Source of the DNA: Nitrospira sp. LK70
GTDB taxonomy: Bacteria > Nitrospirota > Nitrospiria > Nitrospirales > Nitrospiraceae
NCBI GenBank assembly: GCA_011090425.1
Contig: PHGD01000020.1
Coordinates: 1-49,069 of the forward strand
DNA: 49,069 bases
Reading direction: 5' to 3'
In this document: positions 1 through 7,616 of the stretch, piece after piece
Layout: every line of letters begins with the position of its first letter
Numbering within the stretch: position 1 is the stretch's first letter
Notes under the pieces: generated by a model
Databases searched by the model: none
Seen by the model: the letters and a program-made list of their open reading frames with translations, nothing else
Told to the model about the DNA's origin: nothing
Position numbers and translations under genes: made by a program

Positions 1-139
1 TAGGCAAAACCCGGCGCTTGAAAAGACACTTGGTCTACACTCTAGCCACTTGGAAACTCAGTCCCCTGTATTTACGCGCCTTCCCGAGAGCCTTACCTCG
101 AAAAATCGGCCATTCTTGAGCGGGGTTGAGAAAGTTGGG

Positions 140-1288
140 TTAGGGTTCGCTATAAGTGATTCGGTAAATCACGCCGGCTAAATCGTCAGAGACCAACAGT
201 GCACCATCCGGCATGACGAGGACGTCGGCAGGGCGGCCCCATGCCTTTTCGCCTTGAAGCCATCCTCTTGCAAAGACCGAATATCGCGTTCGCCCTTGCT
301 CATCTCGCGACACAAGCGTGATCCGATAGCCGATTTTTTCGCTCCGATTCCAAGATCCATGCTCGGCGATAAAAATCTGATTCCGATATTCCTTGGGGAA
401 CATGCTGCCGGTGTAAAAACGCATGCCCAGGGGGGCGACGTGAGGCCCCAGATTGGCGGCAGGTGCCGTGAATTCTCGGCAAGCCCGTTTGCGGCCGTAC
501 TGAGGATCCGGGATCGCTCTCCCGTGGCAATAGGGATAACCGAAGTGCAGTCCGGGCGCCGGCGCATGGTTCAGTTCGTCCGGCGGTTGATTGTCACCGA
601 GATGATCCCGACCATTATCGGTGAACCATAAGTCATGCGTGTTCGGGTCCCAATCGAAACCGACCGAATTTCGGACCCCACGCGCGACGATTTCGTATCC
701 GCTCCCGTCCGGGTTGAGCCTGCCGATGAGAGCATAGCGATCGGGATCGGGCTCACAGATATTGCAGGGCGCTCCCACCGGGACATAGAGCTTCTCATCG
801 GGGCCGAAGGCGATAAACTTCCATCCGTGACTAGTCTCTTGTGGGAAATGGTCCGCGATGACCACCGGCGGCGGCACATTTTTCAATTGTGTGTCGATAT
901 CCGCGAACCGCAAAATGCGATCGACGGCAGACACATAGAGTGAGCCGTTTTGATAAGCCACGCCCACCGGCATATGCAACCCGCGAGCGATCGTGAGCAC
1001 TTCGTCGGCCTGCTGATCGCCGTTCTTGTCCAGCACAGCATAGACATCGCCTTTGTCTCTTGTACCGACAAAGAGGGTGCCGTTTTGCCCTAGAGCCATC
1101 CCGCGCGCATTCGGAACATTGTCCGCGTAGACCGCAATGGTAAAGCCAGGAGGAAGTTTGATCGTATCGAGAGGAAGTGCATCGGCTTCGCTCCGGTTCC
1201 CGAAGAGGAGCAGCATCAGCGACGCGCAGATCGAACCCACAATACGATTCATGACTGTGCTTTTTCTCACACGGTTTGTGGTTATCAT
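140..1288 (-). CDS. Secreted PQQ-dependent sugar (sorbosone/glucose-type) dehydrogenase
   Basis: A 382-aa protein with a basic start and hydrophobic stretch (about residues 13-35) typical of a signal peptide, then a six-bladed beta-propeller of the soluble glucose/sorbosone dehydrogenase family (GSDH). Supporting segments are LPPGFTIAVYA at the start of the propeller, GVRNSVGFDWDP, and DELN within the ligand-side loops. Such enzymes oxidise aldoses or related compounds in the periplasm using PQQ. The start overlaps the stop of the upstream permease gene by ATGA and has a purine-rich GAGAAAG ahead of it. An internal ATG at 1252 is an alternative start. It is the last gene of the pqq operon, which makes PQQ dependence likely; the substrate is not readable from sequence. 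Confidence 0.85.
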   Translation of the reverse strand: MITTNRVRKSTVMNRIVGSICASLMLLLFGNRSEADALPLDTIKLPPGFTIAVYADNVPNARGMALGQNGTLFVGTRDKGDVYAVLDKNGDQQADEVLTIARGLHMPVGVAYQNGSLYVSAVDRILRFADIDTQLKNVPPPVVIADHFPQETSHGWKFIAFGPDEKLYVPVGAPCNICEPDPDRYALIGRLNPDGSGYEIVARGVRNSVGFDWDPNTHDLWFTDNGRDHLGDNQPPDELNHAPAPGLHFGYPYCHGRAIPDPQYGRKRACREFTAPAANLGPHVAPLGMRFYTGSMFPKEYRNQIFIAEHGSWNRSEKIGYRITLVSRDEQGRTRYSVFARGWLQGEKAWGRPADVLVMPDGALLVSDDLAGVIYRITYSEP

Positions 1289-1806
1289 GATGACTTTCTC
1301 ACGACTAGATTAAAAATCCACTGTCCCAATATCCCCATGATCGGAGGAACCAAGAGGGCAGGCAAACATCGAGCAATGGTCAACCGCCACCCTAGCAGAG
1401 GAGCTTCATAGGTCAGGACTCTAATGGGGCTGACCAAGGTCTTGGCGGTAATCAGAGCAATCAAGGCGCCAGGAGGTACCCCGGTTTTCCAGAGGCTCGC
1501 TGCCAGCGGAAACAAGAGATAGGGCCCTCCAGGAATCACTAACCCGGCCATCCAAGCCATAAAGATTCCGCGTGTCGAGGACTCAGTTCCCAGCCATGCG
1601 GTGATCTGAGCCGGGGAAATCAATACATCGACAAACCCCGCAAGAAGGAAGCCCAACAGCAATTCGACCCAGACGCTTTCGAATAGGCGGCCGCTTGCAT
1701 AGAGTCCCTGCAGCGGCAAAGAGCGATCTCTTGCAAAAGCGAACACGGCGATAGACACGGACAGCACGAGCAAAATGATCAGATTGGCATTCATGCGTCG
1801 GGTCAT
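1285..1806 (-). CDS. Small predicted permease (ArsP/DUF318-like, half length)
   Basis: A 173-aa integral membrane protein with about four or five hydrophobic segments. The pattern VELLLGFLLAGFVDVLI, then AWLGTES, then VIPGGPYLLFPLAASLW and a final LVPPIMGILGQW resembles the permease family that includes ArsP (PF03773). Family members are usually 300 aa or more with two such halves, so this is a half-length version. It overlaps pqqE by ATGA and the downstream dehydrogenase by ATGA, so all three are translationally coupled. A role in moving PQQ, a substrate or a metal is only a guess from context. Confidence 0.6.
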   Translation of the reverse strand: MTRRMNANLIILLVLSVSIAVFAFARDRSLPLQGLYASGRLFESVWVELLLGFLLAGFVDVLISPAQITAWLGTESSTRGIFMAWMAGLVIPGGPYLLFPLAASLWKTGVPPGALIALITAKTLVSPIRVLTYEAPLLGWRLTIARCLPALLVPPIMGILGQWIFNLVVRKSS

Positions 1807-2906
1807 CGTGAAGCATACCCTCGGGCGGTCCGATAATCGAACCGGACAGAGGTTCCGGTCGTGCGACTAGCCTGAGTTCTTGCCGACTCAATGTGGCCAT
1901 GGCCGGGAGCGAGAGAGCAGGCGGGGTCGGTCATGCCAGCATCTCCCATAACATGAAACGTTTGGCAGCGACAGCCGCCGAAGTCTATGGTGCGGCGGTC
2001 ACAGGTCCTGCAAGGATCGGGCAGCCAATCTTCGCCACGGAATCGATTGAATCCCGCTGAATGATGCCAGATATCCGCGAGCCGGCGCTGTGTGACATGC
2101 TCGAAACGCAATCCTGGGATCGTATGAGCCAGATGGCAGGGCAACGCAAGGCCTTCCGGATTGACCACGATGAAACGGCGCCCCCATCCTTCCATGCATG
2201 ATTTGGGGTACTCGGAGTAATAGTCCGGCGTGACAAAGAGCACCTCCATTTGTCCACAAAGGCGTGCTTTAGCCTCAGCCGCTACCGTTCGCGCCCGCTC
2301 GATTTGCTCACGAGTGGGGAGGAGCGCGGCGCGATTCTTCAACGCCCACCCAAGATACTGCGTATTCGCCAACTCGAGCCGATCGGCGGAAACACGTTCA
2401 GCTAGATCGATGAGCTCTTCGATTTCAGAGATGTTTTCTCGATGAAGCACGACGTTTATGGTCAATGGAAGTCCGAGTGATGTGACCCAGTGCATGGCGT
2501 CGAGCTTGCGGCTGAACGACGGGGCTCCGGCGATTCGGTCCGATAGGGATGATCTCGTACTTTGAATGGATACTTGCACGTTATCCAGCCCCAGTGAGCG
2601 AAGTCGGGAGAGCCGTTCGAACGTGAGCGGAATTCCGCTCGTGATGAGGTTCGTATACAGGTCGAGCTTGCCGGCTCCCTCGATGAGCGGTTCCAGATCA
2701 TCCCTCAACAACGGCTCGCCTCCCGTGAGATTGAGTTGAACCACGCCGAGTGCTTCGGCTTCATGAAAGACCCGAAGCCATGTGTCGGTGTCGATTTCGT
2801 TCTCATGTTTTGCAAAATCCCGCGGATTTGAACAGTAGGGACAGCGAAGCGGACAGCGATAAGTGAGTTCGGCGATTAGTGTATAAGGGCGATGCTCGTT
2901 GTTCAT
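1803..2906 (-). CDS. pqqE: PQQ biosynthesis radical SAM enzyme PqqE
   Basis: A 367-aa radical SAM/SPASM protein that forms the Glu-Tyr carbon-carbon crosslink in PqqA, the first step of PQQ synthesis. The radical SAM cluster motif C-x3-C-x2-C is at residues 18-25 (CPLRCPYC), followed by the NLTGGEPLL glycine motif. The C-terminal 130 residues carry the SPASM auxiliary cluster cysteines, including CMEGWG, CHLAH, CRTC and CRC. The open frame extends 17 codons further upstream. I chose the ATG at 2906 because its ATGA overlaps the pqqD stop and the protein then begins just before the conserved YTLIAELTYRC. It also overlaps the next permease gene by ATGA. Confidence 0.95.
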   Translation of the reverse strand: MNNEHRPYTLIAELTYRCPLRCPYCSNPRDFAKHENEIDTDTWLRVFHEAEALGVVQLNLTGGEPLLRDDLEPLIEGAGKLDLYTNLITSGIPLTFERLSRLRSLGLDNVQVSIQSTRSSLSDRIAGAPSFSRKLDAMHWVTSLGLPLTINVVLHRENISEIEELIDLAERVSADRLELANTQYLGWALKNRAALLPTREQIERARTVAAEAKARLCGQMEVLFVTPDYYSEYPKSCMEGWGRRFIVVNPEGLALPCHLAHTIPGLRFEHVTQRRLADIWHHSAGFNRFRGEDWLPDPCRTCDRRTIDFGGCRCQTFHVMGDAGMTDPACSLAPGHGHIESARTQASRTTGTSVRFDYRTARGYASR

Positions 2907-3184
2907 GACAGACGTTGAAGCAGGCCGCGATCGGCGAGGACATCCAGAAATCGACACACCTCTCGCCTGATCTCGTCAGGAGACACGTTATCATAGGCTC
3001 GGGTGAGATGATCCACCATACCATCGATCGTCCATTCACCCGTGCAAAGCCGCGCAATTGCCGTGGCCGTGTCGTTCAGTTCGAGCCCCGTTTCGGGGTA
3101 CAAGAGCAGGTGGCGGCCGGTCTGCCGATCGAACCGAAGGCGAACTTTGGGACTAAGCTGAGGTCTAACTGTCGTGAGAGTCAT
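2903..3184 (-). CDS. pqqD: PqqA-binding chaperone PqqD
   Basis: A 93-aa PqqD that binds the PqqA peptide and presents it to PqqE. Recognisable features are the N-terminal LSPKVRLRFDRQTG strand region, LNDTATAIARLCTG in the winged-helix part and DVLADRGLL at the C terminus. The reading frame stays open to 3238, but family length and the first conserved block favour the ATG at 3184, which lies 20 bp inside the end of pqqC. Its stop overlaps the pqqE start by ATGA. The domain is complete and separate, not fused to PqqC as in some bacteria. Confidence 0.92.
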   Translation of the reverse strand: MTLTTVRPQLSPKVRLRFDRQTGRHLLLYPETGLELNDTATAIARLCTGEWTIDGMVDHLTRAYDNVSPDEIRREVCRFLDVLADRGLLQRLS

Positions 3185-3947
3185 GGGCAGTTTGCCTTCG
3201 TTCCAACGCCGTTTCGACATAGGCCAGAGAGAGCTCATCGAGCAGGGTCCATAAAATGTCGGCTTTCTTGACCAAGGCCCTCACACAGCTTTCTTGAAGG
3301 GAATACGTGGTCGCGTGCTGAACCACGAATTCGACGGCCTGGTTCGAATCGAGAGCTGCACGAGAGATACGCAACTGAAAATACTCCAGGGACTCCAAGC
3401 GCACCCAGGGATAATGTTGTTTCCATGCTTCGAGACGCCGCGCCATGAGGGAAGGCGCAAACAATTCCGTGAGCGAGGATGCCACGGCCTCGAGAAGCGG
3501 AGCCTCATGGACGAACCGGACATATTCGTCGCATGCGAGCCTGACTCCCGGGAGTACGGCTCGGAGACTCCTCACTTCGTCGGCGTCGAGGCCTGTGCCC
3601 CGCGCCAACTCAAGCCAGAGGGCGAGTCCACCTGCTCCTTCCTGTTCGCCGTCATGGTCCTGGATGCGACGGAGCCACATCCGTCGAAAGGCCGGATCTT
3701 CGGATTTCGAAACAATAAGGGCATCCTTGATGGGGATCCGCGTTTGATAGTAGTAGCGGTTCAGTACCCACTGTTGGAGCTGTGTTTTCGTCAAATGTCC
3801 GTTGTGCATCAGCTCATGGAAAGGATGGCGATCATGGTAGCGGTGAGAGCCTTCCCGCTTGAGCCATTGGAGAAAGGCGTCCTGTGAGAGCCGATCCCGA
3901 TGGTGGTCTTCCTTCATCATCACAATCGGATCTCCATTCCGTCCCAT
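3165..3947 (-). CDS. pqqC: Pyrroloquinoline-quinone synthase PqqC
   Basis: A 260-aa all-helical oxidase that performs the last ring closure and eight-electron oxidation to PQQ. Family blocks are visible: RYHDRHPFHELMHNG near residue 36, the QQWVLNRYYYQTRIPIKDA segment, RIQDHDGEQ, and LFAPSLMARRLEAW. The start at 3947 is preceded by GGGAGGTCGC, a strong ribosome binding site at good spacing. An internal ATG at 3920 that touches the pqqB stop (TGATG) is a weaker alternative. The first choice gives a 28-bp overlap with pqqB, in keeping with the compact operon. Confidence 0.95.
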   Translation of the reverse strand: MGRNGDPIVMMKEDHHRDRLSQDAFLQWLKREGSHRYHDRHPFHELMHNGHLTKTQLQQWVLNRYYYQTRIPIKDALIVSKSEDPAFRRMWLRRIQDHDGEQEGAGGLALWLELARGTGLDADEVRSLRAVLPGVRLACDEYVRFVHEAPLLEAVASSLTELFAPSLMARRLEAWKQHYPWVRLESLEYFQLRISRAALDSNQAVEFVVQHATTYSLQESCVRALVKKADILWTLLDELSLAYVETALERRQTAHDSHDS

Positions 3948-4852
3948 GCGACCTCCCAGCCTGCCGCCTCAACCAATTTTCGTTCGGGAGAATCCTCTCG
4001 TAACATCGGATTGGTGTTGTTGATGTGGATGAATACCCGGCGGAGAGCGGCAATCTTGGAAAGCATCGAAAGGCTTCCCTCCGGTCCACCGACAGGGCAA
4101 TGTGCGAGATCTTCCGCCGATTTTTCAAGGAAGCCCGGCACGGACAATTCATCGCTCGACCAAAACGTCCCGTCGAGCATGACGCAATCGGCTCCTTCGA
4201 GCGCGTTGAGAACCGATGGTGTGATCCGGCCGACAGCGGAAAAATAGGCCAGCACCTTTCCGTTGGTTGATTGTCGAAATCGAAATCCTACATTCACGTC
4301 CGCCTCACCGGATGAAACGAGTCCTTCCAGATGAATTGGAAGCTTGCCGGGAACAGCCACGGCTGTCACCGTCAGCCTCGACGGCCTTCCGTCCACAAGC
4401 AATACTGGTTCCTCAACATCAAGTTTCAATGTCCGCCACGTGATCTGTTCGGCGAAACGCTGGAGTGTCCGATACAAGACATTGCCTTCGGTAAATCCTC
4501 GACGCACAGACTCGGTCGCATACAAGACGAGCCGGTGATTCTCCCGGAGCGAGAGGAGTCCCAAACAGTGGTCCAGATCTCCGTTGGTCAAAAAAATGGC
4601 TTGGATCGGCGTAGAACGTGATTGACGTGGATGGAGGGCGTCGAAGCTTTCGATCTGAGCGCGAACCTCCGGAGAGGCGTTGATGAGAAACCAGTCACCA
4701 TCGTCCGCGCTGAGACAGACAGATTCTTGCGTCCGAGGGCTCGCAGCAATCAGCCCTTTCCGCATGCCTCCGCAATTCACACAGGCGCAGTTCCACTGTG
4801 GAAATCCGCCTCCGGCGGCCGACCCTAGAACCCGAAGGACCATCGCATCCAC
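3920..4852 (-). CDS. pqqB: PQQ biosynthesis protein PqqB, metallo-beta-lactamase fold
   Basis: A 310-aa PqqB, the metallo-beta-lactamase-fold enzyme that hydroxylates the crosslinked Glu-Tyr intermediate. It shows the glycine-rich start VLGSAAGGGFPQWNC, the zinc site NCACVNC at residues 21-27, the modified metal motif TNGDLDH at 89-95 that replaces the usual HxHxDH, and the C-terminal FIHINNTNPML block. The open frame starts with a GTG at 4852. An ATG three codons later (4843) has GGGTGG just upstream and may be the true start. It lies six bases after the pqqA stop. Confidence 0.95.
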   Translation of the reverse strand: MDAMVLRVLGSAAGGGFPQWNCACVNCGGMRKGLIAASPRTQESVCLSADDGDWFLINASPEVRAQIESFDALHPRQSRSTPIQAIFLTNGDLDHCLGLLSLRENHRLVLYATESVRRGFTEGNVLYRTLQRFAEQITWRTLKLDVEEPVLLVDGRPSRLTVTAVAVPGKLPIHLEGLVSSGEADVNVGFRFRQSTNGKVLAYFSAVGRITPSVLNALEGADCVMLDGTFWSSDELSVPGFLEKSAEDLAHCPVGGPEGSLSMLSKIAALRRVFIHINNTNPMLREDSPERKLVEAAGWEVAWDGMEIRL

Positions 4853-4858
4853 CCATTA

Positions 4859-4996
4859 CTATGCTTGACGAGTGGTGATGACCGGTGTCTCCGTCGATGG
4901 TTCCTTCGCGTCAGGGATGTCTTGAAAATCATCTTGGTAGGAGTTGATCTCGGCATCCATTTTTATCTCGACAAATGAAGGCGCTTCCCAATTCAT
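4859..4996 (-). CDS. pqqA: PQQ precursor peptide PqqA
   Basis: A 45-aa ribosomal peptide that supplies the Glu and Tyr carbons of PQQ. The diagnostic E-x3-Y pair is at residues 16-20 (EINSY). It starts MNWEAPSFVEIKMDAE, as many PqqA peptides do with a Trp-containing N terminus. The ATG at 4996 is preceded by AGAAGGAGGAACTGTG, the strongest ribosome binding site in the operon, which suits the need for excess peptide. It is the first gene of the operon, six bases ahead of pqqB. The tail after Tyr20 is longer than in short 23-29-aa PqqA peptides. Confidence 0.93.
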   Translation of the reverse strand: MNWEAPSFVEIKMDAEINSYQDDFQDIPDAKEPSTETPVITTRQA

Positions 4997-5483
4997 CACA
5001 GTTCCTCCTTCTGTTCTCGGCAATGTGCCGATCATCGCCGGAACTGGGTTTGCATTTCAATGTTCTCTTTTCCGCTCGACGGCTGTGAGCTCTGAACGCA
5101 CATCGGAGGAGCAGTAGCCCTTGCCGATCAAATTTTGCGCCGCGGCGCGATGGAGATTCTTCGGCCTAGCGAGAGCTTGTCGAGTTTGAGACCAGCCTCG
5201 ATGAGCAGGTATGAGCGAGACGCAGGACCTGCCCACGTGACAGACCAGGACGCGCTGCTGCTATTGAATGCTCACCACGAACAGTTTCCCTTCGTCCATT
5301 CCGCGCATCAGCATCGAGGTCGGTGGGAATACTTGTCGATACCAGCGATGTCGAAGAACAGGAAGATCGCACACAGCTGCGGGGCGGAGAGACGTTTGAC
5401 CTCAAAGCCCGCTCGATCGCGGGGCTGCAGTTACACAAAATCCGCCAAGGATCTGCTGTATACCGGAGAAGCCTCTGTCACGG
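4997..5483 (-). other. Non-coding leader region upstream of pqqA
   Basis: About 490 bp between pqqA and the repeat ORF. It must hold the pqq promoter, but I see no convincing -35/-10 pair. A short hairpin (CGGCA-CAT-TGCCG read on the minus strand) lies about 20-35 bp upstream of the pqqA start. Open frames on both strands here have no recognisable domain and look like chance. Confidence 0.4.
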
Positions 5484-6020
5484 CTATTCGCCGGGAAGTT
5501 TCTTACTTTGCACTGTACCACCTGGCACTGTACCCCCCGGTAGCGTGCCGCCCGGTACCATGCCACCAGGCACCGTTCCTCCAGGCAAGGTTTTATTGGG
5601 AAATGTTCCTCCCGGGACTGTTCCACCGGGAAGAGTCCCACCAGGCAACGTGCCACCCGGCACTGTCCCTCCGGGCAATGTGCCGCCAGCCGGCGTATTG
5701 TCAAGGCCGGAACGTCCTGTCCGTTCACCGGTCTTTCCCGAACGTAGGCTATCGATTGTTCTGCCGGACGGGTTGGACGAATCCCCAGTCCCTGCGGGGC
5801 AGTCCGAGGACATCACCAGGAGGGAGACTCCTAAAACGATGACGAGTGGTGCGATCTGTTTAGTCACAGCCTGGACGATTGTACGTAAACGAGTTTTGGT
5901 TTCTGAACCGATGGACGTTTGACCACATGGGCCTTCACTTTGTGAAGAGAACCAGGGCTCCTCACCACTGCCTGCGAGGCGGACTCTGTCCCTCAGATTG
6001 ACCTGATAACAAAAACCCAT
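5484..6020 (-). CDS. Possible secreted PGGT-repeat protein
   Basis: A 178-aa frame with a hydrophobic signal or anchor segment (about residues 58-72, IAPLVIVLGVSLLV), then a hydrophilic linker and a C-terminal run of PGGT[V/L/F] pentapeptides. The pentapeptides come from the 15-nt minisatellite at 5518-5697. The signal-like segment and the conservative hydrophobic choice at the fifth repeat position favour this strand. However, the opposite strand also reads as clean VPPG[T/N] repeats, so the coding strand is unsettled. The true start is uncertain; an in-frame GTG just before TKQIAPL would give a normal signal peptide. I do not recognise a family; a low-complexity surface or envelope protein is a guess. 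Confidence 0.42.
   Translation of the reverse strand: MGFCYQVNLRDRVRLAGSGEEPWFSSQSEGPCGQTSIGSETKTRLRTIVQAVTKQIAPLVIVLGVSLLVMSSDCPAGTGDSSNPSGRTIDSLRSGKTGERTGRSGLDNTPAGGTLPGGTVPGGTLPGGTLPGGTVPGGTFPNKTLPGGTVPGGMVPGGTLPGGTVPGGTVQSKKLPGE
5518..5697. repeat. 15-nt minisatellite, 12 units
   Basis: Twelve consecutive units of the pattern CCNCCNGGNANNGTN, with no insertion or deletion over 180 bp. One unit (around 5593-5607) is strongly diverged. Most variation falls at every third base. Because the pattern is strand-symmetric in its wobble positions, both the plus frame (VPPGT-type) and the minus frame (PGGTV-type) stay open and repetitive. Confidence 0.9.
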
Positions 6021-6140
6021 TCGTTCTTACTCCAACCATGTGACACCACACCACTGGGTATTACCCTCGCATTTACGCAGCCACAACTCGCTGTTCATCA
6101 ACCGCCCCTGCGTGCTGGGATCGGGGGGGCGCCAAGCTGC

Positions 6141-6335
6141 TCAGGCGGCGAAACAGGCCATTGCTTGCAACACCGTACGGGGCTCGATCCGCGCTAGGCC
6201 GAGGATCATGGGATAGAGGATGGTGAGCAACAACTCGCCCACGCTATAGCGATTGTTGCGCTGACCGACGACGACGTCCTCTGCCACCACGACCTTGACC
6301 TCGATGCGGGTCAGGGGATCGTTCTCCCAAAGCAT
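6141..6335 (-). pseudogene. Truncated IS1380-like transposase, N-terminal remnant
   Basis: A 64-codon frame containing RNNRYSVGELLLTILYPMILGL followed by ARIEPRTVLQ. This resembles the N-terminal region of IS1380-type DDE transposases as I remember them. The frame then stops, and the expected DDE catalytic core is absent on both sides. It therefore appears to be a decayed insertion sequence fragment. No clear terminal inverted repeats are visible. The family assignment is from memory of related proteins and not from a search. Confidence 0.55.
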
Positions 6336-6446
6336 GGTCGGTGTGAATCATGCCGGAGGGGGAATACTTGGCAGAGGTCCATACAAGGAGGTGCCGAGCG
6401 AAAACAAGGCAAACCGGAGACCTTGGTAACCAAGGAGAAGCCAGTG

Positions 6447-6493
6447 GGTTTGGTGCGCCCGACAGGACTGAATCTGATGTGCCCAGATCCGTC
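6447..6493 (-). repeat. Degenerate partial copy of the tRNA-Arg 3' half
   Basis: Bases 6447-6469 are identical over 23 nt to 6522-6544, which cover the CCA end, acceptor 3' strand and part of the T arm of the adjacent tRNA. A second match, cccagatccgt at 6482-6492, corresponds to the anticodon-stem 3' side at 6558-6568, displaced by 76 instead of 75. The copy lacks the 5' half and cannot fold as a tRNA. It looks like an attachment-site scar or a decayed tandem tRNA. Confidence 0.75.
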
Positions 6494-6525
6494 AGCGAGG
6501 CATGAAAAGAAGAGCAAGCGTGGTT

Positions 6526-6601
6526 TGGTGCGCCCGACAGGACTTGAACCTGTAACCCCCAGATCCGTAGTCTGGTGCTCTATCCATTGAGCTACGGGCG
6601 C
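6526..6601 (-). tRNA. tRNA-Arg (anticodon ACG)
   Basis: Read on the minus strand, the 76 nt fold as a full cloverleaf. The acceptor GCGCCCG pairs with CGGGCGC, the D arm is GCTC..GAGC, the anticodon stem CCAGA/TCTGG encloses loop CTACGGA with anticodon ACG, and the T arm CAGGTTCAAGTCCTG is followed by an encoded ACCA end. The ACG anticodon, read after A34 deamination to inosine, serves CGU/CGC/CGA arginine codons. Confidence 0.97.
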
Positions 6602-6766
6602 ATCTCTGAGATACGAGGCAATTGACGACGATGGTTAAGGATGGACTTTCGCCTCAGCACTTTGGTCTCAGCACGTACCAGAGTCAGTGGTTATACAGTT
6701 CTCGGAGAGTGAGGGTCAAGGGAGGAACAATGGGAAAGTCTGGATTCAAGGTTCGGCGACGGTCGG

Positions 6767-7111
6767 TCAGAGCATAGTCTTGCTCACTTCGTTTGAGAAG
6801 GAACTTTCGGCGCCATCCGAATTGTAGGCGGTGACTACGAAGAAATAGGTGGTGCCGGTCTGCAGGCCACTCACGGCGTAAATCGTGAGGTCCATAGTCA
6901 GGGTAGCAATCGGTGCTCCATAGGTGCCTGACGTAGTTGCCTGATAGATCTTGTATCCCGCGAGGTCCGGTCCACTATTGGCATCCCAGGAAAGCATGGC
7001 CGTTCCACCGGTTGGCGAGGAATCAGGTGAAGCGCATGCTATGATAACGAGCGGAAACAAACAGATCAGAAGCCAACGATACCGGCTGGTCATCGATCTC
7101 GGTAGCTCCAT
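6767..7111 (-). CDS. Small lipoprotein with one fibronectin type III domain
   Basis: A 114-aa protein with a lipoprotein signal ending in VIIAC (lipid Cys about residue 26), a short linker and one FN3 domain. The domain runs from AMLSWDANSGPDLAGYKIY through TTYFFVVTAYNSDGAESSFSNEVSK. The ATG at 7111 is preceded by AAGGAG at six bases. The FN3 domain closely resembles the C-terminal FN3 of the protein at 20278-21645, and both end within three residues after SNEVSK. It is expected to be anchored in the outer or inner membrane facing the periplasm or surface. Its function is unknown. Confidence 0.8.
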   Translation of the reverse strand: MELPRSMTSRYRWLLICLFPLVIIACASPDSSPTGGTAMLSWDANSGPDLAGYKIYQATTSGTYGAPIATLTMDLTIYAVSGLQTGTTYFFVVTAYNSDGAESSFSNEVSKTML

Positions 7112-7357
7112 GTCGAACTCCTTGGCTGTGGCAGTCCGTTCGGAAGTCTACCCGCAAAGTTTGTACCGTTGTCAGCGTGGAAATATTCCCACAGAAGTAT
7201 GTGGAACTACAAGAGATGAAAGTGGGTCACCAGCACAATCGGCAGGATGAGGTACGTCGTCTCGCAGTCAGAATCGTACGATTTTGCCTAAAGTTGTTAC
7301 TTTTTTAGAGAGACTGGATTAGGGGAGCGAGGTTCTAGTCCATGAAACGAACCGTAA

Positions 7358-7386
7358 GGGGGCTTCCTACTCGGTAGAAAGCCCCC
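7358..7386 (-). terminator. Hairpin terminator after the small secreted protein gene
   Basis: On the minus strand GGGGGCTTTCTAC and GTAGGAAGCCCCC form a 13-bp stem with one G-U pair and a 3-nt CGA loop. It starts about 27 bp downstream of the stop at 7413. The following bases (TTACGGTTCG) are only weakly U-rich, so efficiency is uncertain. Confidence 0.7.
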
Positions 7387-7412
7387 CCATCTCAGCTTTA
7401 CGAAGCTGAAGC

Positions 7413-7616
7413 TTATTTTCCAGGTGCAGGCTTCTTCTCTTCCTTCGCGCCGAAGATCTCGTCGACCTGGCCGCCGCCCTTCTTGTCTTTCTTCTCCTCA
7501 CCGTAGACCACGACGTGGTCGGGCTTCTTCCCTTCCTTCTTCTCGCCGGCGAAGGCTGGCGCGCTGAACGTCACTGCCACTGCCACTGCCATCACTGCCA
7601 TCAACATGCTCTTCAT
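7413..7616 (-). CDS. Small secreted Lys/Glu-rich protein
   Basis: A 67-aa protein with a clean signal peptide (hydrophobic MLMAVMAVAVAVTFSA, cleavage after AFA near residue 23). The mature part is highly charged, about 44 residues rich in KE and KK runs, with PDHVVVYG and QVDEIFG as the only non-charged segments. AGGGGGT precedes the ATG at about nine bases. It stands alone, with a hairpin terminator downstream and a short palindrome upstream. I do not recognise a family; a periplasmic protein of lineage-specific type is likely. Confidence 0.75.
   Translation of the reverse strand: MKSMLMAVMAVAVAVTFSAPAFAGEKKEGKKPDHVVVYGEEKKDKKGGGQVDEIFGAKEEKKPAPGK

Noticed and set aside
5518-5697. CRISPR array
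   Set aside because: Units are contiguous 15-nt coding-like repeats without spacers, and no cas genes are present.
5135-5842. Long plus-strand frames (235 and 199 aa) across the minisatellite
   Set aside because: Openness follows from the repeat's wobble symmetry; outside the repeats the composition is Arg/Ser/His-rich without signal peptide or domain. The minus frame fits slightly better.
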